Source: Alphaproteobacteria bacterium (GTDB lineage Bacteria; Pseudomonadota; Alphaproteobacteria; Bin95). Taken from it: a stretch of 36,036 bases of DNA. The position numbers and the translations under genes were made by a program. The notes below the pieces were generated by a model. The model did not search any database, was not told where the DNA came from, and saw only the letters and a list, made by a program, of their open reading frames with translations. Shown here piece after piece: positions 25,656 to 34,404 of the stretch (positions are counted from its first letter, which is position 1; each line of letters starts with the position of its first letter). Location of the stretch: NCBI GenBank assembly GCA_022827685.1, contig JAJEIH010000020.1:1-36036 (forward strand), in the 5' to 3' direction.

Positions 25656-27638
25656 TCAAGCACCCCCGGCCCGCTTCCGGACCCAGTCCTCCACGACTTC
25701 CCGGGCCGAGAGACCGGCGAAACGCCTGGGCAGGAGCGGCAGGTAGAGCTCGCGCCAACGCTCCTCGGCAGCCGCGGGGTCTTCGTTGTAGCTGCGGCGT
25801 TCGTTCAGCACCCGGCGCGCCTCCGCCCGGCGAAGCGCCTCTTCAGGCGGAAGAATGTAGGGGCAACTGTCGTTGAGGGCCCTTGCCACCCGCTCCGCCA
25901 CGGCGAGGCAGGCCGGGTCCGGCTCCCCGTTCCGGACGCCCCGGAACTCGGAGACCCGGTATCCGTCCACCCGGATGCGGCCGTCGTCGAGGCTCTCGAG
26001 GGATGCGAGGCTGAGCGTCGCCCGCGACCCCTCCTTCGGCGCGCGGATCGAAAACAGCATGAGGCGCCCCAGCGCGGAGCCGTGGATATAGGCCTCGGCG
26101 TAGCGCAGGCAGTTCTGCATCCGGCTGCCTTCGGCGCGCACCGCGCCCGGAGTCGCCAGGAACCGCGCCCCGGCAATCCGGGGCTGCGCCTTCCAGCCGG
26201 GCGGCGCGGGCCATTCGGAGCCGATGTCGGCGCGTTCGAGAATGCGGATGCGATGGACGCAGCGCGCCGCGGCCCCTTCGGCGAAGGCGACCAGCTGCCT
26301 CCCTGTCAGTTCCGGTCGTCCCGCCCCGTCCAGCAGGCCGGTCAGCGCGGCGATGCCCCGGTCGACCGGGTCCGGCCCCCCGGGTTGATCCGGATCGTCC
26401 GTCTCCTCCGGCGGATGGCAGGCCGCAAAGCCGGCCAGGCAGTCGGCGGAGGCAGCGGCCAGTCCTTCGACCAGAACCGCCGGGTCGGCGGCGTCCGGCT
26501 CGTGGCGGCTCCAGGCGAAACTGCGGAACGCCAGCATCCCGCACCCGTAGCGCGTGCTCAGGCCGCTTCCCATCGCGCCCGTTCGGAGCACGGCCTGGGC
26601 GGCGAAGCCAAGGCGCCTGCGCGTTGCCGCACCGTCGCGAAGGAGGTGCGCCAGCAATTCGCCTTCGTCGCGCGCGTTCGCCTCCAGCAGGATGGCGCGG
26701 AACTGGGTGTCGCGCTCCGACGAATACCGCCCGAGAACATGCAGCAGCGCCGGATCGGCGCGGTATTTCGGCATCCGCCTTGCAACGAGGCGCGCGCTTT
26801 CGCATTCCTCGAGCCTCTGGCAGCAGAGCAGCCGCTCCGCCACGGCGCGCGCATTGGCCCGGTTCTCGTCGATGCGGCGCAGCAGCCGCTCCGCTTCTCC
26901 GCTGTCGAGAGCAGCCCCGAAAGCCCAGGGGTAATGTTCCTGGAACCACATCCGGTCCCGGCCGCCGTCGCGTCCCTGGCCGAGGAGCGCCAGCCCCTCC
27001 ATGGTCAGGCCGGCCCTGACAGCCTGCCGCCCCATCCTGTTGCAGCATTCGTCGATAAACCCGTTCCATACCGTCAGCGCTTCGCGCTCCGCCTCCGCCG
27101 GACATTCGGCCATCCGCCTGAGCGCGCCGGCGCTTTCCGGCACCCCGCCGAGAACCTGCCGCAGGCATTCGAGGAGGAGTTGCGCCTCCTCCGCCAGCCT
27201 CCGCCGCCGGCGTTTGGACGGCCGGCGGCGGCGCAACGCGAAATTGCGCAACCGCTTCGGCGGGAGCGGTTTCGTGGTCAGCGCGTCGGCGATGTGGAAA
27301 CCGGCCGCGAATGCGCCCGAAACAACGCAGATGTTCCGTTCCCGGCGACCGCGCCTGTACTCCCGCAGCCAGGCCGGAATGACCCGGACGAGGTCGCCGC
27401 CGACCGAGTGGCACGATGCCGAATGACGGCGGACGGTCCGGTCCGCCACCGCCTCGGCGATTTGCTGCAGGTCGGAGGTCGGCTCCGCGCCGTCCAGCGC
27501 TTCGAGCCCGCTGTCCACGCCGACCAGCAGTTCCAGGGTCCAGCTTTCCCTTTCGGAGATCGGCGCGCCGGCCGCTTCCCGGGCCTGCCGATAGACCGCC
27601 TCCAGGGACCGGTCGATTACAGGCTCGGAGTTGCGCAT
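25656..27638 (-). CDS. PcfJ-like domain protein
   Basis: A 660-aa protein. The C-terminal third contains SRMQNCLRYAEAYI near residues 505-520 followed by LMLFSIRAPKEG and RATLSLASL, which match the PcfJ-like pattern known from conjugative plasmids and many chromosomal proteins of unknown function. The N-terminal half is helical with a very basic patch (residues about 135-145, runs of Arg/Lys) that could bind nucleic acid. The ATG at 27638 has GAGGCGG upstream; upstream Mets are in Arg/Pro-rich sequence. No conjugation genes are nearby. Confidence 0.7.
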   Translation of the reverse strand: MRNSEPVIDRSLEAVYRQAREAAGAPISERESWTLELLVGVDSGLEALDGAEPTSDLQQIAEAVADRTVRRHSASCHSVGGDLVRVIPAWLREYRRGRRERNICVVSGAFAAGFHIADALTTKPLPPKRLRNFALRRRRPSKRRRRRLAEEAQLLLECLRQVLGGVPESAGALRRMAECPAEAEREALTVWNGFIDECCNRMGRQAVRAGLTMEGLALLGQGRDGGRDRMWFQEHYPWAFGAALDSGEAERLLRRIDENRANARAVAERLLCCQRLEECESARLVARRMPKYRADPALLHVLGRYSSERDTQFRAILLEANARDEGELLAHLLRDGAATRRRLGFAAQAVLRTGAMGSGLSTRYGCGMLAFRSFAWSRHEPDAADPAVLVEGLAAASADCLAGFAACHPPEETDDPDQPGGPDPVDRGIAALTGLLDGAGRPELTGRQLVAFAEGAAARCVHRIRILERADIGSEWPAPPGWKAQPRIAGARFLATPGAVRAEGSRMQNCLRYAEAYIHGSALGRLMLFSIRAPKEGSRATLSLASLESLDDGRIRVDGYRVSEFRGVRNGEPDPACLAVAERVARALNDSCPYILPPEEALRRAEARRVLNERRSYNEDPAAAEERWRELYLPLLPRRFAGLSAREVVEDWVRKRAGGA

Positions 27639-27736
27639 GATCCGCCTCGCACCCTTGCCGCCCGCCGGAGGACCCGGCTGCTCCGGCGAGTCTCCTCCGG
27701 CCATTATGGCAGCAACGGGGCGGTTCGCCTGCGGTT

Positions 27737-27764
27737 TTGTTGCGCCGGGCGCCGCCGCTATAGT
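27737..27764 (+). promoter_or_regulatory. Candidate promoter for the SDR-EthD operon
   Basis: TTGTTG (27737-27742) and TATAGT (27759-27764) are 16 bases apart and lie 40 bases before the first gene, which has AAGGAG upstream of its ATG. The -10 box is good and the spacer is GC-rich. Confidence 0.5.
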
Positions 27765-27803
27765 GCGCCGGCCTGAGAAATTCACCGCCCGAAGGAGCCG
27801 TTC

Positions 27804-28595
27804 ATGCGCCTGGAAAACAAGGTCGCCATCGTCACCGGAGCCGGACAGGGAATCGGCAAGGCCATTGCCGCCCGTTTCGTGCGCGAGGGCGCGAAGGTGG
27901 TGCTCTCCGACATCGACGGAGCCAAGGCGGAGTCAGCCGCGCGCACCATCTCGAACGATGCGGCGGTGGCCTCGGCGACCGCCTGCGACGTGACCCGCTC
28001 CGGCGAACTCAAGGACCTGGTGGCGCTGGCCGTCGAGCGCTACGGGCGGCTCGACATCGCGGTCGCCAATGCCGGCATCGGCATCGAGGCGGATTTCCTC
28101 GATCTGGAGGAAGCCGACTTCGACCGGGTGATGCGCGTCAATGTCAACGGCGTCATGCTGACGGTCCAGGCGGCCGCACGCCAGATGGCGGCGCAGGGCA
28201 GCGGCGGGTCCATCGTCACCATCGGCTCCATTGCCGGCAAGCGCGTCATCCCGACCCACATTCCCTATTGCACCAGCAAGGCGGCGGTGAACCTGATGAC
28301 GGCCGGCATGGCGCTTGCGCTCATCGACAAGGGCATCCGCGTCAACGCCGTCGGCCCCGGCTCCACCAACACCGAGCTCATGCGCGAGATGGTGTTCTCC
28401 TCGCCGGAGGCGCGCCGCACCGTCATGTCGCGCACGCCCATCGGACGCCCGGCCGAACCGGACGAGATCGCCTCCGTCGCGCTCTTCCTCGCAAGCGAGG
28501 AGTCCTCCTATGTCACCGGGCAGGTGATCTTCGCCGAGGGCGGGCGCCTGCCGCTGATGTACACGGTCCCGGTGGACGAGGAGGTGGTGCGATGA
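27804..28595 (+). CDS. SDR family oxidoreductase (first of pair)
   Basis: A 263-aa classical short-chain dehydrogenase. The cofactor motif TGAGQGIG is at 11-18, NAG at 89-91, and the catalytic Ser142, Tyr155 and Lys159 are in place. Asp36 after strand 2 favours NAD. The C-terminus has an unusual tail after the GG motif (RLPLMYTVPVDEEVVR). AAGGAG precedes the start. Its stop overlaps the next SDR start by four bases (ATGA), so translation is coupled. The substrate is an alcohol or ketone of unknown identity. Confidence 0.93.
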   Translation: MRLENKVAIVTGAGQGIGKAIAARFVREGAKVVLSDIDGAKAESAARTISNDAAVASATACDVTRSGELKDLVALAVERYGRLDIAVANAGIGIEADFLDLEEADFDRVMRVNVNGVMLTVQAAARQMAAQGSGGSIVTIGSIAGKRVIPTHIPYCTSKAAVNLMTAGMALALIDKGIRVNAVGPGSTNTELMREMVFSSPEARRTVMSRTPIGRPAEPDEIASVALFLASEESSYVTGQVIFAEGGRLPLMYTVPVDEEVVR

Positions 28596-29350
28596 TCGTC
28601 CCGAAGGGCCTGCTGGACGGCCATATCGCCGTCATCACCGGCGGCGGCTCCGGCATCGGGCGGGGCACGGCGCATGTGCTGGCCGAGGCGGGCGCGCGGG
28701 TCGCGGTCGTGGATGTGGACGGCGCGAAGGCCGAGGCGGTCGCCAGCGAAATCGGCCCGGCGGCCCGAGCCTACCCGGTGGACGTCACCGATGCGGACGC
28801 CTGCCAGGCGCTCGCCGGCAGGGTGCATATCGAGATCGGCCCCGCCTCGATCCTGTTCAACAATGCCGGCATCGTGCGCCGGGCAGGGCTTTCCTCGAAC
28901 ACGGCGCGGCAGGACTGGGAAGACACCATCGCGGTCAATGTGAACGCGCTGTTCTACATGACCCACGCCTTCCTGGAGCAGCTGAAGGCAACGAAGGGCC
29001 GGATCGTCAACACCGGCTCGATCCAGTCCCATGTCCACACGCCCAACTCGGTCGTCTATACGACCTCCAAGGGCGCGGTGAAGAATTTCACCGTGGGGCT
29101 GGCGGCCGAACTCGGGCCGTTCGGCATCCGCGTCAATGCGGTCGCGCCCGGGCTCATCTTCACGCCGATCAACGAGGAAGGCATCCAGAAGAAACCGGAA
29201 GCGCTGGAGCGCATGATGCGCCACATTCCGATGGGCCGCCACGGCACGCCGGAGGACATTGCCGGCCCCGTGCTCTTCCTGGTCTCTGACCTGGCCCAAT
29301 ATGTCACCGGCGTCACCCTGGCCGCCGACGGCGGCTACCTCACTATCTGA
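28592..29350 (+). CDS. SDR family oxidoreductase (second of pair)
   Basis: A 252-aa classical short-chain dehydrogenase. TGGGSGIG is at 16-23, NNAG at 90-93, and the catalytic residues Ser143, Tyr156 and Lys160 are present; Asp41 favours NAD. It is translationally coupled to the preceding SDR and followed 25 bases later by the EthD gene. Two dehydrogenases plus an EthD protein suggest sequential oxidation of one compound, which is inference. Confidence 0.93.
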   Translation: MIVPKGLLDGHIAVITGGGSGIGRGTAHVLAEAGARVAVVDVDGAKAEAVASEIGPAARAYPVDVTDADACQALAGRVHIEIGPASILFNNAGIVRRAGLSSNTARQDWEDTIAVNVNALFYMTHAFLEQLKATKGRIVNTGSIQSHVHTPNSVVYTTSKGAVKNFTVGLAAELGPFGIRVNAVAPGLIFTPINEEGIQKKPEALERMMRHIPMGRHGTPEDIAGPVLFLVSDLAQYVTGVTLAADGGYLTI

Positions 29351-29375
29351 GCGCAAAACCGGGAAAGGACCGGCC

Positions 29376-30050
29376 ATGACCGTCAAGGCCGCCATCGTCT
29401 TCAAGCGCAAGCCCGGCATGGACCTGGAGGCGTTCCGCTCCTACTGGCTGAACGAGCACCCGAAGGCCGTGCTGAAAATGCCGGGGCTTGTGCGCTACTG
29501 CCAGAACCACCCGCTGCCCGGCGGCTACGCCAAGGGCGAGCTCGCCTGCGACGGCGTGGCCGAGACCTGGTGGGAGGACATGGAGACGCTCCGGCGCAAC
29601 GCCGCGCTGCCGGCGTTCCAAGCGCTCTGCGAGGACGAGGCGTGCTTCATCGACCGCGACAGCATGGCGACGCTGCTGGTCGAGGAGCATGTGATCGTGG
29701 ATGGCGAGCGGCCCGCGGACGGCGTGAAGAATATCGAGCTCATCCGGCGCAGGCCCGGCATGGAAGTCGGCGCCTTCCAGGACTACTGGCGCGGCACGCA
29801 CGGCCCCATCGCCGCCGGGATCACGCAGATACGCCGCTATGTGCAGAACCATGTCCGCCCCGGCGCCTACCGGGACGGACGACAGCCGGCGCTGGACGGC
29901 CTCGCCATCATCTGGTTCGACGACACCGACGCCATGCGCGCCTCGGCCGCTTCGGACGCATACACCACTACCCGCGCCGACGAGGCCGCCTTCATCGACG
30001 AAGCCCGCCTTGCCTTCGTCGTGACGAAGGAGCATGTCATCAAGGGGTAA
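29376..30050 (+). CDS. Tandem EthD-domain protein
   Basis: A 224-aa protein with two ferredoxin-like EthD units: residues 1-108 and 115-224. Each starts with the family pattern (IVFKRKPGMDLEAFRSYWLNEH; ELIRRRPGMEVGAFQDYWRGTH) and ends with a VEEHVI or TKEHVI strand. Usual EthD proteins are about 100 aa and dimerise, so this is a covalent dimer. EthD is needed for ether degradation by an unknown mechanism; other members are decarboxylases or cyclases. Co-transcription with SDRs fits a catabolic role. Confidence 0.88.
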   Translation: MTVKAAIVFKRKPGMDLEAFRSYWLNEHPKAVLKMPGLVRYCQNHPLPGGYAKGELACDGVAETWWEDMETLRRNAALPAFQALCEDEACFIDRDSMATLLVEEHVIVDGERPADGVKNIELIRRRPGMEVGAFQDYWRGTHGPIAAGITQIRRYVQNHVRPGAYRDGRQPALDGLAIIWFDDTDAMRASAASDAYTTTRADEAAFIDEARLAFVVTKEHVIKG

Positions 30051-30114
30051 GGGTTCGCGACCGCTGGAGCATGGCCCTTTCGTGTTGAGCCGAAGTCCGC
30101 GGCAATCCCCAATT

Positions 30115-30215
30115 GTCACCCCGGACGGAGCGAAGCGGAGATCCGGGGTCCAGGATTCCCTGGACATCGAGATTCATGGATCGTTCCGGGCCCCGGCTCG
30201 GGGGCCGGGGCGACA
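30115..30215. repeat. Intergenic palindromic repeat of alphaproteobacterial type
   Basis: ACCCCGGA at 30118-30125 and TCCGGGGT at 30142-30149 form a hairpin around GCGAAGCGGAGA-type sequence, and a second GC hairpin lies at about 30187-30210. The outer ends TGTCACCCCGG and CCGGGGCGACA are near-perfect inverted copies. This composition matches the many-copy intergenic palindromes known in alphaproteobacteria. It follows the EthD operon and may act as a terminator. Confidence 0.65.
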
Positions 30216-30283
30216 GTGTTGGCTCCGCGTTCGCTCCGGTCCCGTCAGACCGGATGCTGCACGAAGGTAGAGCGAATCTCCTC

Positions 30284-30766
30284 CTACCGGGCGGAAAGCG
30301 ACGAGCCGCGCCAGTCGGGGTCGGGCTCGGCGGGCTCCGGGGCGAGGCCGGCGCTCCTGATCGCCTCGACGGCGCAATATTCGTCCTTCTCCGAGGTGTC
30401 GCCGCTGACGCCCACGGCCCCGATGGTGACGCCCTCGCCGGTCTGGACCAGCACACCGCCCGGCACCGGCACGAAGCGCCCGTCCGACGCTGCCGCCAGC
30501 GCCGCCTGGAAAGTCGGGCGCGCCGCCAGCCGGTCCCTGATGAGGCGGCTGGAGATGCCCATGCCGAGCGCACCCCAGGCCTTGCCGAAGGCGATATCGA
30601 AGCGCAGCAGGCCGGAGCCGTCTTCCGACTGCAGGGCGACCGGCTTGCCGCCCGCATCGAGCGCAACGACCGTGAGCGGCAGCATTCCTTCCGCCCGCCC
30701 GAGCCTGAGCGCCTCCGTCACGATGGCATTGGCCTCGGCCAGCGAAAGACTCGTTTGCAGGCGCAT
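30284..30766 (-). CDS. GlcG/HbpS family (PduO C-terminal-like) protein
   Basis: A 160-aa single-domain protein of the GlcG/HbpS heme-binding family. The order ANAIVTEALRLGRAEGM, VVALDAGGKPVALQ, KAWGALGMG, and the GGVLVQ and VGVSGDTSEKDEYCA blocks is typical. Family members bind heme or corrinoid, or have no known function. The ATG at 30766 has GGGAG nearby; the longer frame upstream is rejected. It is unrelated in direction to neighbours. Confidence 0.88.
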   Translation of the reverse strand: MRLQTSLSLAEANAIVTEALRLGRAEGMLPLTVVALDAGGKPVALQSEDGSGLLRFDIAFGKAWGALGMGISSRLIRDRLAARPTFQAALAAASDGRFVPVPGGVLVQTGEGVTIGAVGVSGDTSEKDEYCAVEAIRSAGLAPEPAEPDPDWRGSSLSAR

Positions 30767-30897
30767 GGGGGGCTCCCTTCCTTGTTCGCCGGGCCCGGCT
30801 GCTACCCCGCCTCGCCGCCGGCCGCAATGCCCGTTGCGCCTCCCGCCCGCTATCCCGTAGCATCCACGCTGAGATTGCGGCACTGAGGGAGGCTCTC

Positions 30898-31545
30898 ATG
30901 CCGGATACACCGAGCTGGCACATCGTGGGCGACTGGTTCGACAATTGCAGCTGCGCCGTCGCCTGCCCCTGCACCTTCGCGCAGGCGCCGGACAACAACT
31001 TTTGCGAGTCGGTCCTCTTCTGGCACGTCAAGCGCGGGCATTACGGGGACACGGTCCTCGACGACCTCGCCTTCGTGCGGGTCGGCCGCTGGGAAGGCGA
31101 CCTGTGGGCGGGCAAGGCCGAGGGCGAAGCCGGGCTCTTCATCGACGACCGCGCGGACGACGCCCAGGCCGAGGCCCTGACGGCCATCATCGGCGGGCGG
31201 GCCGGCGGCTTCCCCGGCAAGGTGGCCGCCCTCTTCACCGAGGGCCGCAAGCTGCGCGGGGTAGAACGGGCGGCAATTTCCTTCGAGATCACGCCCGACC
31301 AGTCGCGCTGGGGCGTCGATATCGCCGGCAAGGTCACGGCCTGGGCGGACGCGCTCACCGGCCCGACCAGCAATCCCGGCGAATATCCGCGGCTCGCCAA
31401 TGCGCCGGGCTCGGAAACCGGGCCGGGGCCGCAGCTCGTCACCTGGGGGAAGGCGACCGTGTGCAAGGTCAACGCCTTCGGCTTCGAATTCTCCTGGGAC
31501 GTCAACTCGGCCAAGCACATCCCGTTCGACTGGACCGGGCCGTAA
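30898..31545 (+). CDS. DUF1326 domain-containing protein
   Basis: A 215-aa protein of unknown function. The diagnostic cysteine-rich block DNCSCAVACPC lies at residues 15-25 with another Cys at 36, suggesting metal binding. A later ISFEIT and VCKVNAFGFEFSWD complete the family pattern. GGGAGG precedes the ATG. The DUF2182 membrane protein is convergent, 16 bases away; these two families often adjoin, implying a shared, still unknown role, perhaps in metal handling. Confidence 0.92.
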   Translation: MPDTPSWHIVGDWFDNCSCAVACPCTFAQAPDNNFCESVLFWHVKRGHYGDTVLDDLAFVRVGRWEGDLWAGKAEGEAGLFIDDRADDAQAEALTAIIGGRAGGFPGKVAALFTEGRKLRGVERAAISFEITPDQSRWGVDIAGKVTAWADALTGPTSNPGEYPRLANAPGSETGPGPQLVTWGKATVCKVNAFGFEFSWDVNSAKHIPFDWTGP

Positions 31546-31561
31546 GCCCCGCGCACGCCGG

Positions 31562-32320
31562 CTACAGCAGGAGCGCCGCGCCGGCGAACAGCAGGGCCGC
31601 GCCGTAAGCCCAGGTGAGCCATGCCGGCAGGCGCGGCCATTTTTCGAGCGCGACCGCGACTGTCAGGAACACGATCCAGACGGGGTTCATGACGCCCGCC
31701 GCGAACAGCAGCAGCATGAGCGCCCAGCAGCATCCCGCGCACCAGAGGCCGTGCCTGAGGCCCATCGCGAGCGCGCCGCGCGTCCCCTCGCGCCATTCCG
31801 CCATGAGAAACCCGAGCGGCGTCCGGCAATGCCTCAGGCAAGCCTGCTTCAACGGCGTAAGCTGGTAGAGGCCCGCGAGGATGAGCAACCCCGCCGTCAG
31901 CTCTTCCGAGTTGCTGACGATCATCGGCGTCAGCAGGCCGCCCGCCTGCAACAGCCATTGCGCGCCCGCCGCCAGCGCGGAGAAGCCGATCCACACGAGC
32001 AGATAGGCTGCGGCGAAGGCCAGGGGCCGCGACCCCGTCCCGCCGGCCCCGTCATTGCCGCGCTCCACCGTGTCGAAGGCAAGGATCATCGGGGCGGCCG
32101 AGGGCAGCATCATGGCGACCATCATGCCCGCCCACATGACAAATACCGCGGCCGCCGTTTCCCAAGGCCAGGCGGTGTCGAAAGGCATCGTCAGGCGGAC
32201 GAGCGGATGCGCCATGTCGAGCGTCATCCAGGCGACGAACGCCCAGCCTGCAACGAGGACCAGCCCGATTGCCGTCCAGAGTTGGGCCTGGCGGAGAAAG
32301 CGGCGGGCGACCGCCTGCAT
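31562..32320 (-). CDS. DUF2182 integral membrane protein
   Basis: A 252-aa protein with about six hydrophobic helices. The motif MWAGMMVAMMLPSAAPM (about 62-78) is the family signature, rich in methionine as expected of a copper-type site, and WCAGCCWALM lies near 195-205. It is predicted to bind metal. The ATG at 32320 has GGGAG upstream; the longer frame was rejected. It is convergent with DUF1326. The start region faces the truncated oxygenase gene. Confidence 0.92.
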   Translation of the reverse strand: MQAVARRFLRQAQLWTAIGLVLVAGWAFVAWMTLDMAHPLVRLTMPFDTAWPWETAAAVFVMWAGMMVAMMLPSAAPMILAFDTVERGNDGAGGTGSRPLAFAAAYLLVWIGFSALAAGAQWLLQAGGLLTPMIVSNSEELTAGLLILAGLYQLTPLKQACLRHCRTPLGFLMAEWREGTRGALAMGLRHGLWCAGCCWALMLLLFAAGVMNPVWIVFLTVAVALEKWPRLPAWLTWAYGAALLFAGAALLL

Positions 32321-32423
32321 CCCATCGCTCCCGAATGCGTGGCTCCGGGCGACTCTACCCCGGAACCTGCCCGAGCCGGAGCCGCGGGGAGACAAGCCCG
32401 GCGCTGCGTGGCAAGATGGCGCA

Positions 32424-33188
32424 ATGACGACCCAGGCGATCCCCCTTTTCGACCTCGGGCGCTTCGAGAGCCCGGACCCCGCGGAAGCCGCTGCCGCCGC
32501 GCGGGAGCTCGACGGGATCTGCCGCGAGATCGGCTTCGTCGTGATCCGGAACCACGGCGTGCCGGAAGCGGTCCAGACCGCGCTCTACGATGCCGCGCAG
32601 GCCTTCTTCGACCTGCCGCTCGAAGCGAAGATGACGGTGCGCCGGCCGCAGCACGACCAGAACCGCGGCTACATCCCCTATGGCGAGGAGACGCTGGCCC
32701 GGATGCATGGCGGCGACACGCCGCCCGACTTCAAGGAGGTATTCGCGATCGGCCCGTTCGGGCGCCCGGACGACCGCTACCACTCGCATGAGCGCTCCTA
32801 TCCGAACTTCGCGCCCAATCTCTGGCCCGCCCGGCCGCCGGCGCTGGAACCCGCCATGAAGGCCTATTTCCTGGCGCTGGAAGACCTCTCCTCCAGGCTC
32901 GCCCGCTATTTCGCGCTGGCGCTCGGCCTTCCCGCCGACTGGTTCCGGGACAAGCTCGACCGCCATGCGAGCCAGCTTCGCCTGCTGCACTACCCGGCCC
33001 CGGACAGCGAGCTCGAACCCGGGCAGTTGCGCTGCGGCGTCCACACCGACCTCGGCATGATGACGATCCTGCGGAACGAAGCAGCGGCCGGCGGCCTGCA
33101 GGTGCGCCCGCGCGCCAGCGACTGGATCGACGCGCCGGCCATCGACAACACCGTCATCGCACCGGTGGGTGCTAACTATTTGATATAG
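32424..33188 (+). pseudogene. 2-oxoglutarate/Fe(II) oxygenase (IPNS family), 3'-truncated by insertion
   Basis: The first 245 codons are a normal isopenicillin N synthase-like dioxygenase: an N-terminal DIOX_N region (IPLFDLGRFESPD; GFVVIRNHGVP at 37-47) and the start of the double-stranded beta helix with the iron ligands His207 and Asp209 (HTD). After NTVI the usual strand with VGD and the distal His and Arg are missing, and the frame runs nine codons into AT-rich foreign sequence to a TAG. Without the third iron ligand the product should be inactive. Full members are about 320-350 aa. Confidence 0.85.
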
Positions 33189-33276
33189 CGTTGTTTTTCT
33201 CTCGAAAGCTGTGGAAGTCGGGACGATTCAGCAAGTGCTGGGCGCCCCGGTTGCCACAGGAAACGGGAGAATGCGC
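33159..33276. mobile_element. Left junction of an integrative element
   Basis: Host oxygenase coding sequence stops after about 33158. The next 60 bases are AT-richer and non-coding up to the ribosome site of the first recombinase. This is the likely left attachment site region. The right junction is not in the window, and no repeat of the sequence around 33159-33190 was recognised at the right end. Confidence 0.6.
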
Positions 33277-34401
33277 ATGCCCAGAATCGTCTTTACCGAG
33301 GCCCGTATCAAGACGCTCAAACCCCGCAGGAACGCACGGGACATCCGCGATGCCAGGCTCAGGGGATTCGGCGTCCGGGTCCTGCCCTCGGGCCGCAAAT
33401 GCTACTTCATCCAACGCCAGCATCTCGGGGAACGCGTCTGGAAGATCATCGGCGACGCGGAGACCGTGAGCGTCGGCGAGGCGCGGGCGCTGGCCGCCGA
33501 AATGCTTGCCGCCATCCGGCGCGGAGACGATAGCCTCCATCGGCCTGACGAGACGCTCTTCGAAGCCGTCGCCGGGACCGTCTTCGAGCGCTATGCCCGC
33601 GTCTGGAAGGCCGGGACGCTCTATGTGAACCACAGCTACCTGAGAAAGCGGATCATGCCGCATTTCGAAGGCCGCCCGGTCGCCGACATCGACCGGCAGG
33701 AGGTGAGGAGTTGGTTCGCCTCTCTCCACGCGACGCCGGTGGCGGCCGACCGATCCCTGCCGGTGCTCTCCGTCATCATGCAGGAGGCGGAGAAGATGGG
33801 CCTGCGTCCCGAGGACTCCAATCCCTGCCGCGGCATCCGGCGCAATCGCCGCAAGGGCCGGGAACGGTTCCTCTCCGACGAGGAAATCGGCCGCCTGTCC
33901 GCAAGGCTCGCGGCACATGAGACCCGCTGGCCGCAGCAGGTCGCCATCATCCGCCTGCTGCTGCTCACGGGCTGCCGCAAGGGCGAGATCCTCACCCTGC
34001 AATGGCCGGACTACCGGGAAGACCGCCTGTTCCTGCGCGATAGCAAAACGGGGCCTCGGACGGTGTGGCTCTCGGAACCGGCCCGGACCGTCCTCGACGG
34101 CCTTGAGCGCAAGAACCGATGGATATTCCCTGCATCGGGGACCGACAGGCCGCGGAGCGTGACCTGGCTGGATTACTTCTGGCACAGGGTTCGCGCCGAA
34201 GCGGACCTCGAAGACATCCGTCTTCACGACCTGCGTCACACGCATGCGAGCCTGGCGCTCCGGCAGGGCGAGACGGTGCTCGCCATCGGCAGGCTGCTCG
34301 GCCATCGCAAGCCGGAAACGACGCTGAAATACACGCATGCCGCCGACCCCATGATCCGCGACGCCGCCGAGACCGTCGGCACGCTGCTCGGAGGAAACTG
34401 A
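33277..34401 (+). CDS. Tyrosine recombinase/integrase 1
   Basis: A 374-aa phage-type integrase. The N-terminal DUF4102-like arm-binding part (GFGVRVLPSGRK) precedes a SAM-like core-binding domain (about 95-180). Catalytic residues in the C-terminal domain are Arg234 (TGCRKGEI), Lys257 (DSKTGPR), His317 and Arg320 (LHDLRH), His343 (LLGHRK) and nucleophile Tyr352 (LKYTH), all present. ATG 33277 is preferred over 33271 because GGGAG is eight bases upstream. Three bases separate it from integrase 2. Confidence 0.93.
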   Translation: MPRIVFTEARIKTLKPRRNARDIRDARLRGFGVRVLPSGRKCYFIQRQHLGERVWKIIGDAETVSVGEARALAAEMLAAIRRGDDSLHRPDETLFEAVAGTVFERYARVWKAGTLYVNHSYLRKRIMPHFEGRPVADIDRQEVRSWFASLHATPVAADRSLPVLSVIMQEAEKMGLRPEDSNPCRGIRRNRRKGRERFLSDEEIGRLSARLAAHETRWPQQVAIIRLLLLTGCRKGEILTLQWPDYREDRLFLRDSKTGPRTVWLSEPARTVLDGLERKNRWIFPASGTDRPRSVTWLDYFWHRVRAEADLEDIRLHDLRHTHASLALRQGETVLAIGRLLGHRKPETTLKYTHAADPMIRDAAETVGTLLGGN

Positions 34402-34404
34402 CCC

